From Anabaena sp. WA102 (lineage in GTDB: Bacteria; Cyanobacteriota; Cyanobacteriia; Cyanobacteriales; Nostocaceae): a stretch of DNA of 64,000 nt. Of this stretch, positions 8,544-18,445 are shown piece after piece. Below the pieces are notes generated by a model. The model saw nothing but the letters and a program-made list of their open reading frames with translations, was not told the origin of the DNA and ran no database searches. The position numbers and the translations under genes were made by a program. Within the stretch, counting starts at the first letter, position 1. The number at the start of each line of letters is the position of its first letter. Where the stretch lies: positions 1,798,001 through 1,862,000 of the forward strand of contig NZ_CP011456.1 of assembly GCF_001277295.1 (NCBI RefSeq). The letters run 5' to 3'.

Positions 8544-8612
8544 TTAACTAATGCAAAATCTACAATACGTAAATTTATACTTTTCACAAACTTACACACA
8601 GCCTAAAATAGT

Positions 8613-11600
8613 ATGATTTTCAATATCTCTCCATCTCAGATTGAAAGCTTGGATAGCAAAGAGCTTGTAGAACTGCTGAAAAAATTGCTACACGCCGAAG
8701 CACAAAGTTCTGGTATTTGTTTACGAGGAGTTTCAGTACCCCTTCAGATTACTGTTCCTGATGGAGGAGAAGATGCACGAATTTCATGGACAGGAGGGTG
8801 TGAAAAAACAAATTATCTAACATCTAGATTTTGCATATTTCAATCAAAAGCTACTAAATTGGGAAAAACAGGCTGGAAAAAAGAGGTTTGGACAAAGCCC
8901 AGTCAAAAAAAGGATGCCAAACGAGAACTTAATAATGCTTTAAAAACAACCATTAATGAAAATGGCTCTTACATCGGATTTACCTCTGAAATTTTTATTG
9001 GAACTAAAAAAGATGATCTAATTACAGCTATTAAGGAGGGTATTCAAGAGGCTGGGGCTGATCCTGCTCAGTTAAAGACTATTGATGTTTATGATGCAAA
9101 TAAGATTAAAGACTGGGTATCACAATATCCAGCAATCGCAGTTTGGCTTAACGAAAAACAATCTGGACTTACTTTAAAAAATTTTCAAACAATTAAAAGA
9201 TTAGGAAAAAAAGTTGATATAGCCTCAATTCCAAAGATTGAAGACAAAGCCAACCGTTTTATAATTGGAACGAAGAATAGCGATAACTCACTTACTTTCG
9301 AGAAAGTAAAAGAACGAATTATAGATTACTTAGCTGATTCTAGAAAATCAATCAGAATTATTGGATCATCGGGTGTAGGAAAAACTCGGTTTGTGTATGA
9401 GGTGTTTAGAGATGAAACTACTACAGCGAAAAACTCATTAGCAATATCTGCAATTTATTGTGATTTTAGTGGCATTGGCAATCAGATTCTTGAAATAGCC
9501 CGGAGTCTTTTAGATGGTGAAAATTCTGCTCTCATGATTGTGGATGAATGTCCGCGTGATATTGCTATTAAGCTTGGTGAAATTATAACAACTGAAGGTA
9601 GTAACCTTAAAATCATAACAATTGGTAATGATAATCAACCTATAGAAAAAGATAGTTGCCTCAATATTTCCGTTACTCCTGCTGATGAAACTCTTATTAA
9701 AGGCATTATTCAGCAGCGATATCCAAAAGCTGATGACTCAGATATTAACTTTATTAAAGATTTAAGTGGTGGATATCCACGAATTGCAGTATTAGCTACA
9801 GATAACTATTCAGAGGGATCGCCAATTCTAAAATCTGTAGAAGATGTTGTAGAGCGCATTCTTACAAGTTGTGGCATAAATCGAGCCGAACAAGTTAGAG
9901 CAATTGAGTGTCTTGCGCTATTCAAGCAATTAGGTGCGGATGAAAATATCAGTGATGAGATTGACTTTGTTGGTGAAAATTTAGCCAGACAAACTGGTGA
10001 TGAGATGTATGAACATTTAGCTTATGCAGCAAAACAAAATCTTGTAGATCATTTTGGTTGTTATTTTATAGCTAAACCTCTTCCCATAGCAGTTTTCCTT
10101 GGAACAAGAAGGTTAGATTTACTGCGTGTAAACACAATCCTTAAATTTATAGAAATTGCATCTCCAACATTACGTGCATCTTTTTTAAGTCAATGGCGTT
10201 ATTTCGATGATTCAAAAACAGCCGCTACAGTTGCTCAAAGGCTTTTAGCAAGAGATGGGTGGTGTGGTTCACGAGAACATTTGAAAACTGAGCTTGGTTC
10301 ACAATGCCTAAATGCCATAGTACACATCGATCCTGATGGTGTAGCTAATGTTATTCATTATCTATATAAAGATTTATCTATAGATGATTTGAAGGAAGCC
10401 ATAACGAGAAAGCATGATTTTTTCCAAATTTTAGCAAAACTTGTTTTGCGAAAAAGATATTTTTACATAGCAGCACCACTACTCATGCGGTTAGCTGTGA
10501 TTGAAGATAATACTTATTCAAATGATGCAGGTAAACGGTTTAAACAACTTTTTCAATTACATCTCAGTGAAACTGAAGCTGAACCTGATGAAAGGTTTGC
10601 AATTATAGATCAAGGACTATCATCAGGTGACGAAAGAATCATATCAGTTTGTATTGACGCACTGGAAAATACCCTTAAACGAAATTATTTTTCTGGGTCA
10701 GGGATCTCTTATCAAATGGGAAGCAAACCTGTTCCTGAAGAATGGAAACCAAAAGTATGGGGTGAAATTTTTTATTTTCACAGAAATGGTCTTCAAAAGC
10801 TAGATTATATACGCTCACAGTATACAAAATTCTCGATTCAGTGTGAAAACATTATTGCCAAAGCCATTCGGTCACTTATTTGTGAAAATCTCTTAGATGA
10901 TATTGAACAAATTTTAGCCAAAATTACTAAAGAAAAACAAATTTGGCTTGATGCTATTAAGGGAATTAGCGATTGGTTATATTTTGACAGCACGAAAGCA
11001 CCAGAAGAATTTTTACAAAAAGTTAGGAAGCTTTATGATAAGCTAATACCAACTGATCCAATTCAGAAAGCACTTCTCTATACAAAATTTTGGCACTCAC
11101 ATCTTCGCAATCCTGATATAAAATACGATCAGGAAAATAGGTCTACTAATGATTTTGAATATGCTGACAGAAAAGCAAAAGAAGTTGCTGCTGAAATTGC
11201 AGTAGACAAAGAACTTACAGATCGTGCCATCCGAATAATGATTAGGGAAGAACTGAACAATGTGTTTCCATTTGCTCATGAGTTGGCCATGAAATTGGAA
11301 GATCCAGTACAATCTTTTCAGTTAGCAATCAATGAATTTGAAATATCTTCTGATGGGAAAGGAATAAATTTTTTAAGAGCATTACTTTCTGGGATTGATA
11401 AAAGAGATACTGAATTTGCAAATAAGTGCATTCATATTGCTCGTAATTGTGATGCCCTAAAGCATGAAATAAGTAATATTTATAGGTCTGTTGATATCTC
11501 TGTTGGTAGACTAAATGAAATTATTCAAAGAATAAGAGATGGGAGTATTCCCGTAACAGAATGTGTCTATTTTTCTTATGGACAAGCACTAAGCCAACTT

Positions 11601-12491
11601 AATTCTGAAGATATTTTTAGTTTAATTGATGAATTATCTTCTAATCACGGTTCGGAAGGTGTGTGGGTATCTCTTGAAATTATTTCTATGTACCAACATA
11701 ATAAAGATATTCTTGACAGGCAACTCGCCAAACGGATTAAAGAAATTATTACTTCAAAGGAACTTTTTGAAAAAATAAGGTCAGCTACTACAGATGGATA
11801 TTTATTTGAAGAGCTTGTTTTATTGATGCAAAAACATTATGGTATAGATGACGAATTCGCCATTGGACTTAGTAATCAAGTAGTAAGGTTATGCAAAGTT
11901 GAAGAGTATCAAATTTTCTCTGCGCTAGAAAAATATTGTAGAAATATCATTGAATTATTAGTGAAAGAGAAACCGATCTTACTGTGGAATAATTTATCAC
12001 ATTTCTTTGAAATTGCAACTCCATCAGAGATTTATCGCTTAGAAGCTATTATTAGGCCACAACAAGATGCTTTTGATGTAAATTCTCGTAATGTAGGATT
12101 TAATTATAAAGAAGGCATACTATTCGGTATTTCTGATTCTATATTTAGAGAATGGGCTAAAGTTAATCCGGAAATTCGTGCATCCTTCCTATGTATTTTC
12201 TATCCTATGCTTGAAATAGACGATCAAGGTAATCATAGATGGCATCCAGCTTTAGAAAAATTGACTCATGAATTTGGTGCTTCTAAGGAATTTCGCCAAG
12301 CTTTAGCACCTCGTCTCTTTCCTAATATATGGTCAGGGTCTAGAATCCCATACCTTGGAATTTATTTAACACCTTTGGAAACATGGTTTAATCATCCAGT
12401 ACCTGAAATGTCCGTTTGGTCAAAAGATATGTATTATTTCCTAGAAAGAGAAATAGTCAGTGAACGTAAGCGAGAAGGAAAAAATTCATAG
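8613..12491 (+). CDS. Nuclease-NTPase, probable STAND/Avs-type antiphage protein
   Basis: This 1292-residue protein is not one I can name. Residues 1-190 look like a PD-(D/E)xK nuclease domain: VPDGGEDARISW (acidic residues D50, E53, D54) followed by FCIFQSKA, where Q77-x-K79 fits the QxK form of the active site. Residues 215-400 hold a P-loop NTPase with Walker A IIGSSGVGKTRF (about 250-258) and Walker B ALMIVDECP (about 306-311). From about 430 to the end it is Leu-rich and helical, with no catalytic motif seen, as in the sensor repeats of STAND proteins. This order matches single-gene Avs-like defence proteins. It stands alone on the + strand between dead glpK and a toxin-antitoxin pair. 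AT-rich coding and few HIP1 sites fit horizontal transfer. Confidence 0.7.
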   Translation: MIFNISPSQIESLDSKELVELLKKLLHAEAQSSGICLRGVSVPLQITVPDGGEDARISWTGGCEKTNYLTSRFCIFQSKATKLGKTGWKKEVWTKPSQKKDAKRELNNALKTTINENGSYIGFTSEIFIGTKKDDLITAIKEGIQEAGADPAQLKTIDVYDANKIKDWVSQYPAIAVWLNEKQSGLTLKNFQTIKRLGKKVDIASIPKIEDKANRFIIGTKNSDNSLTFEKVKERIIDYLADSRKSIRIIGSSGVGKTRFVYEVFRDETTTAKNSLAISAIYCDFSGIGNQILEIARSLLDGENSALMIVDECPRDIAIKLGEIITTEGSNLKIITIGNDNQPIEKDSCLNISVTPADETLIKGIIQQRYPKADDSDINFIKDLSGGYPRIAVLATDNYSEGSPILKSVEDVVERILTSCGINRAEQVRAIECLALFKQLGADENISDEIDFVGENLARQTGDEMYEHLAYAAKQNLVDHFGCYFIAKPLPIAVFLGTRRLDLLRVNTILKFIEIASPTLRASFLSQWRYFDDSKTAATVAQRLLARDGWCGSREHLKTELGSQCLNAIVHIDPDGVANVIHYLYKDLSIDDLKEAITRKHDFFQILAKLVLRKRYFYIAAPLLMRLAVIEDNTYSNDAGKRFKQLFQLHLSETEAEPDERFAIIDQGLSSGDERIISVCIDALENTLKRNYFSGSGISYQMGSKPVPEEWKPKVWGEIFYFHRNGLQKLDYIRSQYTKFSIQCENIIAKAIRSLICENLLDDIEQILAKITKEKQIWLDAIKGISDWLYFDSTKAPEEFLQKVRKLYDKLIPTDPIQKALLYTKFWHSHLRNPDIKYDQENRSTNDFEYADRKAKEVAAEIAVDKELTDRAIRIMIREELNNVFPFAHELAMKLEDPVQSFQLAINEFEISSDGKGINFLRALLSGIDKRDTEFANKCIHIARNCDALKHEISNIYRSVDISVGRLNEIIQRIRDGSIPVTECVYFSYGQALSQLNSEDIFSLIDELSSNHGSEGVWVSLEIISMYQHNKDILDRQLAKRIKEIITSKELFEKIRSATTDGYLFEELVLLMQKHYGIDDEFAIGLSNQVVRLCKVEEYQIFSALEKYCRNIIELLVKEKPILLWNNLSHFFEIATPSEIYRLEAIIRPQQDAFDVNSRNVGFNYKEGILFGISDSIFREWAKVNPEIRASFLCIFYPMLEIDDQGNHRWHPALEKLTHEFGASKEFRQALAPRLFPNIWSGSRIPYLGIYLTPLETWFNHPVPEMSVWSKDMYYFLEREIVSERKREGKNS

Positions 12492-12679
12492 TATGGTTGC
12501 TATTTTTGCAGATACGCTTGAGTGAAAAATTGCTGTGAGTGTCACCCAAAGGGTGTTAGCAAAGCGATCATCGCTCACCTTTTCCTTTCTCTCTCAATAA
12601 GCGATCGCTACCTTAAGACTAATTTGCCATGATTTACCCTAAAATTATATAGACCAAAGATTAAACATCAGGAAAAATC

Positions 12680-12904
12680 ATGAATTATCAAGACATTATT
12701 ACCATTGAACCTGGAAAACGCAGTGGAAAACCTTGCATTCGAGGAATGCGGATCACTGTGTACGACATTTTAGAATATTTAGCAGGTGGGATGACAGAAG
12801 CCGAAATTCTGGAAGATTTTTCAGAACTGACATCTGAAGATATTAAAGCTTGTCTTTCTTTTGCTGCTGACCGAGAGAAAAAGTTATTTGTTGCATCTTT
12901 ATGA
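12680..12904 (+). CDS. DUF433 antitoxin-like protein
   Basis: This 74-residue protein is a DUF433 member: a small helix-turn-helix protein with the signature GKRSGKPCIRGMRITVYDIL and the C-terminal LTSEDIKACLSFAADRE. Such proteins are commonly paired with DUF5615 PIN-like proteins and are inferred to be antitoxins. The next gene overlaps its stop by 4 bases (ATGA at 12901-12904), which implies translational coupling. An AGGAAAAATC site precedes the ATG. This is a complete, intact module. Confidence 0.85.
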   Translation: MNYQDIITIEPGKRSGKPCIRGMRITVYDILEYLAGGMTEAEILEDFSELTSEDIKACLSFAADREKKLFVASL

Positions 12905-13233
12905 AACTGCTATTAGACGAGAATTTATCAGATCGGATTGTTGATAAAATTATTGATCTGTATCCTGATTCTCAGCACGTTAAGACTTTAGGACTTATAA
13001 ATACTGATGATGCTATTATTTGGGAATTCGCCAAAATGAATAGTTTTGTGATTATTTCCAAAGATTCTGACTTTCATCAACGTAGTTTACTTTATGGTCA
13101 TCCACCTAAATTTATTTATCTGCGTATTGGTAATAGTCCCACATCAAAGATTGTGCAGATTTTGAGAGATAATTTGTCCACAATTACCCAATTTGATAGT
13201 AGTGACACGGAAAGTATTTTGGTATTAACTTAA
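12901..13233 (+). CDS. DUF5615 PIN-like toxin
   Basis: This 110-residue protein belongs to DUF5615, a Mut7-C/PIN-like fold presumed to be an RNase toxin. Visible acidic residues in PIN-like positions are D6-E7 (KLLLDENLS), D37-D38 (NTDDAIIWEFA) and D56-D58 (ISKDSDFHQRS). It starts inside the last codons of the DUF433 gene, so the pair is expressed together. The length is standard. Confidence 0.83.
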   Translation: MKLLLDENLSDRIVDKIIDLYPDSQHVKTLGLINTDDAIIWEFAKMNSFVIISKDSDFHQRSLLYGHPPKFIYLRIGNSPTSKIVQILRDNLSTITQFDSSDTESILVLT

Positions 13234-13294
13234 TTAAACTCCCAGATATTGGAGGTTTATATTTTCTGATATACAAATCATGCGTAAAGATATT

Positions 13295-14833
13295 TTAACC
13301 AAAAGTCTCTGAAATATATTGTAAATGTTTCTGTACCGGAGCGATCGCATTAGCAACAATCATCCCACTAGCAGCCACAGCCGGCAACCCAATCCCCGGA
13401 AAAGTCGAATCTCCACAACATAACAACCCCGACAAAGGTGTATTCCCACCAGGAAATAAACCCTTCCCTGCCGCTATAGCAGGTCCATAACTACCATGAT
13501 GACGACGCAAAAATCGCCCATGAGTAAGGGGAGTACCTACCAAACTAACTTCGCAACGGGAACGAATATCAGGAATAATTCTTTCCAAAGCTTGCCACAT
13601 CACCTCCGCACGTTCTTGTTTTAACAACGCATATTCTTCGCTATTGCGTTCCTTTCCTTGCCAAATAGCATAAGGTTCATTACCAGGAGTATAAACGTGA
13701 ATTACGTGCTTACCCACTGGTGCTAAAGACGAATCAAGAACTGAAGGAATAGATACAACTACCACATTTTGCGGTGCAGTTACGCCTTTGTCCCAATCGT
13801 TAACGACAATGTAGTGAATACCTAGATTCTCAGGTAATCCTGCTGCATCAATACCTAAATGCAGGTGCATAAAACTATCACATTCAGGAGTTGCTTGTTG
13901 CTTTTCTACATACCGTTTAGGTAAAGCACCTTCAGGAATGAGTTTGAGGGTATCCCAAACAGAAGCATTAGAAACAACAGCTTTACTGGCTCGGATTTCT
14001 TGACCACTCCGCAGACGTACCCCGACAGCACGGTTATTTTCTACTAAAACTTGCTCCACATGAGCATTCAAAACTAACTTACCACCATGTTTATTCAACC
14101 CCCGTACCAGTGCATCAACTAATGCACCACTTCCCCCAATCGGATAATCTAACTGCACATGAGGACGATACCAATCTGCAAACATGAAAGCCACTTCTGC
14201 GGCTATTGTCCCATCTGCGGGTAATCCAGATAACAAAAAGCAAAGTAAATCTAACCAGTTGCGAATAAAAGGGTCTGTGATTACACCATCAATAATATTA
14301 GAAAAAGACCCTGTTAATTTGATGACGTTAGCGGCCTGTTGCAGTAAAGCTGGGGCAAATTTACCCATAGTTAACACCGCACCTAAATCATAGCGCAAGG
14401 CAGAGGGTGGGAGAGCAGTGGCACTCTTACCTAAAGGTGTCATAATTTCCTGGAGTTTGCGCCATTGTGCTACAGCTTTATCTCCCCGCAGTTGTTGCAA
14501 TATTTCACAGAATTGGTCAGCACCAACTTGAGCATCAAAGTAGCCTTCTGGTAAATAACAACCCCAGGTATTGTAATTGACGCAGGGTAAATCTTCGCCA
14601 ATGGCATCTAAAACTTGACGTAAGGGATTAGGTGAAGGGCTATAGGATAAACCAGAATATAAAGAGGGTCCAGACTCAAACTTGTAGCCATTGCGTTCAA
14701 AAGCATGAGCCGCACCACCGGCAATGGAGTGGCTTTCTACTACTGTGACATCAATTCCATAGCGTGCCAAGAGTGCAGCACAACTCAATCCGCCAATACC
14801 GCTACCAATTACGACTACTTCTGTGTTACTCAT
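13295..14833 (-). CDS. Carotenoid isomerase / phytoene-desaturase-like FAD oxidoreductase
   Basis: This protein of about 512 residues is an FAD-dependent amine-oxidase-fold enzyme of the CrtI/CrtISO group. The N-terminus carries the dinucleotide-binding motif VVVIGSGIGGLSCAALLARY followed by an acidic residue in VVES. The C-terminus has the FAD-closing motif LLCCGDSTFPGIGLPAVAAS. Members desaturate or isomerise carotenes, usually at membranes. The text is closer to CrtISO-like cyanobacterial paralogues than to CrtP/CrtQ, but the exact reaction cannot be set from sequence alone. A longer frame begins at 14863; the ATG at 14833 is preferred because the Rossmann motif then starts at residue 4. 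Confidence 0.8.
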   Translation of the reverse strand: MSNTEVVVIGSGIGGLSCAALLARYGIDVTVVESHSIAGGAAHAFERNGYKFESGPSLYSGLSYSPSPNPLRQVLDAIGEDLPCVNYNTWGCYLPEGYFDAQVGADQFCEILQQLRGDKAVAQWRKLQEIMTPLGKSATALPPSALRYDLGAVLTMGKFAPALLQQAANVIKLTGSFSNIIDGVITDPFIRNWLDLLCFLLSGLPADGTIAAEVAFMFADWYRPHVQLDYPIGGSGALVDALVRGLNKHGGKLVLNAHVEQVLVENNRAVGVRLRSGQEIRASKAVVSNASVWDTLKLIPEGALPKRYVEKQQATPECDSFMHLHLGIDAAGLPENLGIHYIVVNDWDKGVTAPQNVVVVSIPSVLDSSLAPVGKHVIHVYTPGNEPYAIWQGKERNSEEYALLKQERAEVMWQALERIIPDIRSRCEVSLVGTPLTHGRFLRRHHGSYGPAIAAGKGLFPGGNTPLSGLLCCGDSTFPGIGLPAVAASGMIVANAIAPVQKHLQYISETFG

Positions 14834-14912
14834 AAAGAATGCTTGATGACTGGGCTTTTTCAAAAATCATAGATAATGGATTTATTCTCAATTCTCGTCA
14901 ACTTTGGTTAGC

Positions 14913-15037
14913 AGTAGGTTAGCTGGAAAAATTCAAATCATGTAACGGTATGTAAGGTTGATTCAATCCGTTATTGTTGTTGAGTTTTAGCAATTTTACA
15001 AAACCCAATATATTTGGATTTTATCACACGAACCTAT
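14913..15037. mobile_element. Degenerate MITE (type 2, IS630-related family)
   Basis: The segment starts AGTAGGTTAGC and contains TAACGGTATGTAAGGTTGAT and GCAATTTTACAAAACCCAAT. Both are diverged versions of the intact copy at 26176-26301. It ends near AACCTATT, a decayed right end. It is an old copy with no coding capacity. Confidence 0.6.
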
Positions 15038-15147
15038 TTACCTATTGATGATTCATGTCAACAAGAATAAAAATTTTATCCATTTGAATGTGTTTTCATA
15101 AAAAATTACAATTTTACTTTTGTTATATCTGGCTTTATTTTAGCATT

Positions 15148-15518
15148 TTAGTCATCTCCTAAAAGGGTTGCAGCATAACCATACTTATTTTGATGATTCT
15201 TATTTAACCATCTTTTAACAGCCGCATTTTCACAATCTTGTTTTTGATGTCCATCTTGTTTTTTAATAAATTCTGGTTCTAAATTAATTACTTTACTTGT
15301 TTTTGATTAGGAGAAACTACAATGGGTGTGACACAGCCATGAAAATAAGTTGTAGTTCCATTTCGATGATTACGAAAATTACAATGAGGGCAACTAATTT
15401 TCTTAGATGAGAAATATTCTGTCCCATCTAAAGCGATTAAAATTTCTTCATCTAAGTAGACAAACTTTTTCAAAACTCCATTTTTATTTAACCATTCATA
15501 GACCTCTTGAAAAGTCAT
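15148..15518 (-). pseudogene. Transposase relic, frameshifted
   Basis: The first part (15288-15518) encodes residues such as ALDGTEYFSSKKISCPHCNF with an H-x-G-T region, typical of a transposase that carries a Cys pair before the catalytic core. Beyond a frameshift near 15300 the homologous text continues in another frame (INLEPEFIKKQDGHQKQDCE, then AVKRWLNKN) to a stop at 15148. The 5' end and the catalytic C-terminus are missing. I cannot assign the IS family with certainty. Confidence 0.65.
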
Positions 15519-15544
15519 AAAGAATATTTAAATTCACCTGATGT

Positions 15545-16345
15545 CTAATGACCAAGTTGAGCTTTAGCCTGTTGCCACAGGGCATCTAATTCTTCTAAAC
15601 TATAATCTGTCAACGGACGTTCAATTACATCTTCCATTTTTTGCAATCGTTGAATAAATCGCTGACTTGTCCCTTGTAAACCCGCACTAGGATCAAGTTT
15701 GTGCCATCTGGCAACTTGAATAATGGCAAATAGTAAATCACCTAATTCGGATTCTTGTCTTTCTTTGGTTTCTTCAGCTAAAGCCTGTTGAAATTCCCCT
15801 AACTCTTCATGAAATTTACCCCAAACTTCATCTACATTGTTCCACTCAAAACCAACCTTAGCCGCCTTTTCAGATATCTTCATAGCTGCATTTAATGGCG
15901 GAAGACTACGGCGATAACGATTCAATTGATCACTGAGTTTTTGGGTTTCTATAGTTTCGCCTTTTTCCGCAGCTTTGATGGTTTCCCAATTTTTGTGTAC
16001 CTCTTCCATACTTGCTACAGTCACATCACCAAATACATGAGGATGACGACGGATTAACTTTTGAGAAATGCCCTCAGCTACTTGTTGGAGAGAAAAATCA
16101 CCCGCTTCACTGGCAATTTGCGCCTGTAATACTACCTGTAATAATAAATCACCTAATTCTTCAGAAATAGCCTTTTTATCCCCGGTTTGAATTGCGTCTA
16201 CCACCTCATAGGCTTCTTCAATCACATAGGGAGTTAGACTTGATGGGGTTTGTGCTAAATCCCAAGGACAACCATCAGGCGATCGCAATTTCGCCACCAC
16301 ATTTATTAACTCTTGTAACGCCTCTAAAGTCTGATTAATTTCCAT
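15545..16345 (-). CDS. mazG: Nucleoside triphosphate pyrophosphohydrolase MazG
   Basis: This 266-residue enzyme hydrolyses (d)NTPs to NMP and pyrophosphate and is thought to clear abnormal nucleotides. It has two MazG domains: the first with GCPWDLAQTPSSLTPYVIEE and the EExxE-like ISEELGDLLLQVV helix, the second with EELGEFQQAL and ESELGDLLFAIIQVARW. Length and order match typical MazG. The frame stays open back to 16471, but the start at 16345 (MEINQTLEALQEL) fits the family. It follows the DUF2227 gene by 4 bases, so the two are probably co-transcribed. Confidence 0.93.
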   Translation of the reverse strand: MEINQTLEALQELINVVAKLRSPDGCPWDLAQTPSSLTPYVIEEAYEVVDAIQTGDKKAISEELGDLLLQVVLQAQIASEAGDFSLQQVAEGISQKLIRRHPHVFGDVTVASMEEVHKNWETIKAAEKGETIETQKLSDQLNRYRRSLPPLNAAMKISEKAAKVGFEWNNVDEVWGKFHEELGEFQQALAEETKERQESELGDLLFAIIQVARWHKLDPSAGLQGTSQRFIQRLQKMEDVIERPLTDYSLEELDALWQQAKAQLGH

Positions 16346-16349
16346 CTTT

Positions 16350-16934
16350 TTACCGCTTTTTGACACTGCGACGACCGGGGCTAACTTTACGTTTCTTAAT
16401 TTTGCCACGAGGGAGTAAACCTTGAATACCCTGTTTTTGAAAGCGCTTATAACCAGAAACAGTCCAATCACTGCAAGAATGGCTCATTGCACCGAGTTCA
16501 CAGCCGACAAAGAGGGCAAAAAATTCTCCATAATACATATAGATGGTCTTCCCCACAGTTCCCCACAGTTCTCCCCAATTCCAAGCCACATTTCCCAACT
16601 TGGTGAAAATCATCACAACCACAATCGCCACCAACGCCAAAAAAGTCGTCAGATACACCACCCGTAAAGTTGTGCCAATAATCGGACCGTGAGATAAAAA
16701 AGAGCGATGTCGCAGACTTTTTTGATAAGGTAGCCAAATCCACCGCAGAAAACCCCACCGCTGAAATTGACGGGAGTAAATATCTAAATCAGGACCAAAC
16801 ATCAGCCCCCCAAACATAAACCCACCCGCCACCAACAAAGTCATATTACTGCTGTGAGTGGAACCCAGCGTTACACCCGCCACCACAGGCATAGACCAAA
16901 TAGTAATGCGATCGTGCGTTTGACCAGAGGGCAT
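16350..16934 (-). CDS. DUF2227 putative metal-binding membrane protein
   Basis: This 194-residue protein matches the cyanobacterial DUF2227 family. It has an N-terminal His/Asp motif (MPSGQTHDRITIW) and later FGPDLDIYSRQ, RHRSFLSHGP and MSHSCSDW, whose His and Asp residues would suit metal binding. Two or three hydrophobic segments (residues 25-50, 88-110, 135-150) suggest a membrane protein. The C-terminus is strongly basic. It lies directly upstream of mazG with a 4-base gap. The function is not known. Confidence 0.8.
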   Translation of the reverse strand: MPSGQTHDRITIWSMPVVAGVTLGSTHSSNMTLLVAGGFMFGGLMFGPDLDIYSRQFQRWGFLRWIWLPYQKSLRHRSFLSHGPIIGTTLRVVYLTTFLALVAIVVVMIFTKLGNVAWNWGELWGTVGKTIYMYYGEFFALFVGCELGAMSHSCSDWTVSGYKRFQKQGIQGLLPRGKIKKRKVSPGRRSVKKR

Positions 16935-17090
16935 CTTAGGAAAATTAAAAATATAAAATTAACAGTGAAATCCTGAGTCAGTATAGCTCAATTCCATTCC
17001 CATCAGCCTTTTCCATCGAGCAAAAAAATTTTTCTCAAAAGACTTGCAAAATTTAGAAAAGCTATGCTATATTAATTGAGTGAAAGAAAC

Positions 17091-17163
<73 letters not shown>

Positions 17164-17555
17164 TTTTAAAAAATCTACTCTTGTATAGGAGTTTGTGACC
17201 TTACCCATAATTTTACCGCGACGGCAAGCTTATGCTTCCAACACAATCCGGCAGAGTTATGGGTTTAGTTTTTGAAGCTAATAGGTAGGGCTTGCTGAAT
17301 AAACCTACAACCCAGACGCATGAAGAGTTTTATCTGTATGAAAGATAAATGAGGTGCAAGGAAAGTGTGATAATAAGTAGTGAGACAGAATTAATTCCAC
17401 AATGTCATTGCGTAAGCGTTGCGTGGCGTTAGCCATATGGAACGAAGTGAAATGAAGCAATCGCAAGGGTTGTCATTGCTTCCCTTCGCTCTCAATGACT
17501 GTAAATATTTTTGTCCAATTACTTAGCATCAAAAATCGTTCAATTTTCCAGACTT

Positions 17556-17687
17556 GATATTACTTCTAAGTACAATCCGATTGAGCATCGGCTGTTTCCA
17601 CATCTAAGTCGGGCTTGTAAAGGTGTTATTTTCGACAGTGTTAACACTGTTGCTAATGCTAAACCACAACAACATTTAGAATTGTAA
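17556..17687 (+). pseudogene. ISAzo13-type transposase C-terminal fragment
   Basis: The frame reads SKYNPIEHRLFPHLSRACKG and on to a stop. It matches the conserved end of the Rhodopirellula/ISAzo13-type DDE transposase (NPIEHR with the final catalytic glutamate). No start and no earlier domains remain. The rest of 17164-17744 holds a small dispersed repeat near 17402-17500 (GTCATTGCG...) and nothing else I can name. Confidence 0.7.
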
Positions 17688-17744
17688 GTTATTTAATCCA
17701 CATTCCTTAATAGATAATAGGTAATTAGTTAGGTAATGCTTTTA

Positions 17745-18329
17745 TTATTCCCCATTCTCTGGTTCAAGATTTAAACCGCGATAGATTTGTTCAAGGGGAA
17801 AGTTAAGATTAATGCTTTTAAGTTGGATGGTGTCACCTGGTTTGTAGTTGATAATTAACCAGTCTCCTGCATCATTTTTGTGATAAAGGTCAATTTCCAT
17901 ACTGGTGGAACTGACTAGCAGATAATCTATTAAAGCTGAGTTATTTTGATACATTCTAAATTTACCACCTCTGTCATAGGCTTCGGTACTTTTGGAAAGA
18001 ACTTCAACAATTAAGCAGGGGTAGGTAATATATTGGGTGCTGGTTTTGTCCCGTTCGTCGCAGGTGACGCTAACATCTGGGTAGGTGTAGTTATTAGTGC
18101 CAACAATCTTAACTTTGATATCAGAATTTCCAGTGATACAGCCTGTATTTTCTAGGTGGCTGTCAAACATGGCAGTAAAGCGGATGGCGATACGACCATG
18201 ATTGATGCTACCGCCGCTCATGGCGTAAACTTGACCGTTGATATATTCATGTTTTTCTAGTTGCTGTTCTTCCCATGCAAAGTATTCTTCGGGGGTTAGG
18301 TGGGGGTTGTTGTCTTTAGCGGCAATCAT
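17745..18329 (-). CDS. Uma2 family (DUF820) putative endonuclease
   Basis: This 194-residue protein belongs to the Uma2/DUF820 family, which is greatly expanded in cyanobacteria and has a PD-(D/E)xK nuclease fold. Visible motifs are the N-terminal TPEEYFAWEE, HEYINGQVYAMSGG, the acidic YPDVSV and the LIVEVLSKST catalytic strand. The cellular role is unknown; many copies sit in accessory regions near transposon relics, as here. Two further members are at 39103 and 56214. Confidence 0.85.
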   Translation of the reverse strand: MIAAKDNNPHLTPEEYFAWEEQQLEKHEYINGQVYAMSGGSINHGRIAIRFTAMFDSHLENTGCITGNSDIKVKIVGTNNYTYPDVSVTCDERDKTSTQYITYPCLIVEVLSKSTEAYDRGGKFRMYQNNSALIDYLLVSSTSMEIDLYHKNDAGDWLIINYKPGDTIQLKSINLNFPLEQIYRGLNLEPENGE

Positions 18330-18368
18330 TTTCTTTATAATTGGTAATGGCTAATACTTTTATTTTAT

Positions 18369-18408
18369 CCTGTTCCCTGTTCCCTGTTCCCTGTTCCCTG
18401 TTCCCTGA
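18369..18408. repeat. STRR heptamer repeat (TTCCCTG)n
   Basis: About five tandem copies of the heptamer TTCCCTG. Similar heptamer arrays occur at 34775-34830 and 61803-61850. Such short tandemly repeated repetitive sequences are known from heterocystous cyanobacteria. Confidence 0.85.
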
Positions 18409-18445
18409 CCACACAAGTAAATATGGCTAACGCCACGCTTCGCTA

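Noticed and set aside
8613..12491. Reading the nuclease-NTPase as an ordinary ATP-dependent protease or helicase
   Set aside because: No helicase motifs, no protease triad and no sensor II/arginine finger pattern of AAA+ proteases could be seen.
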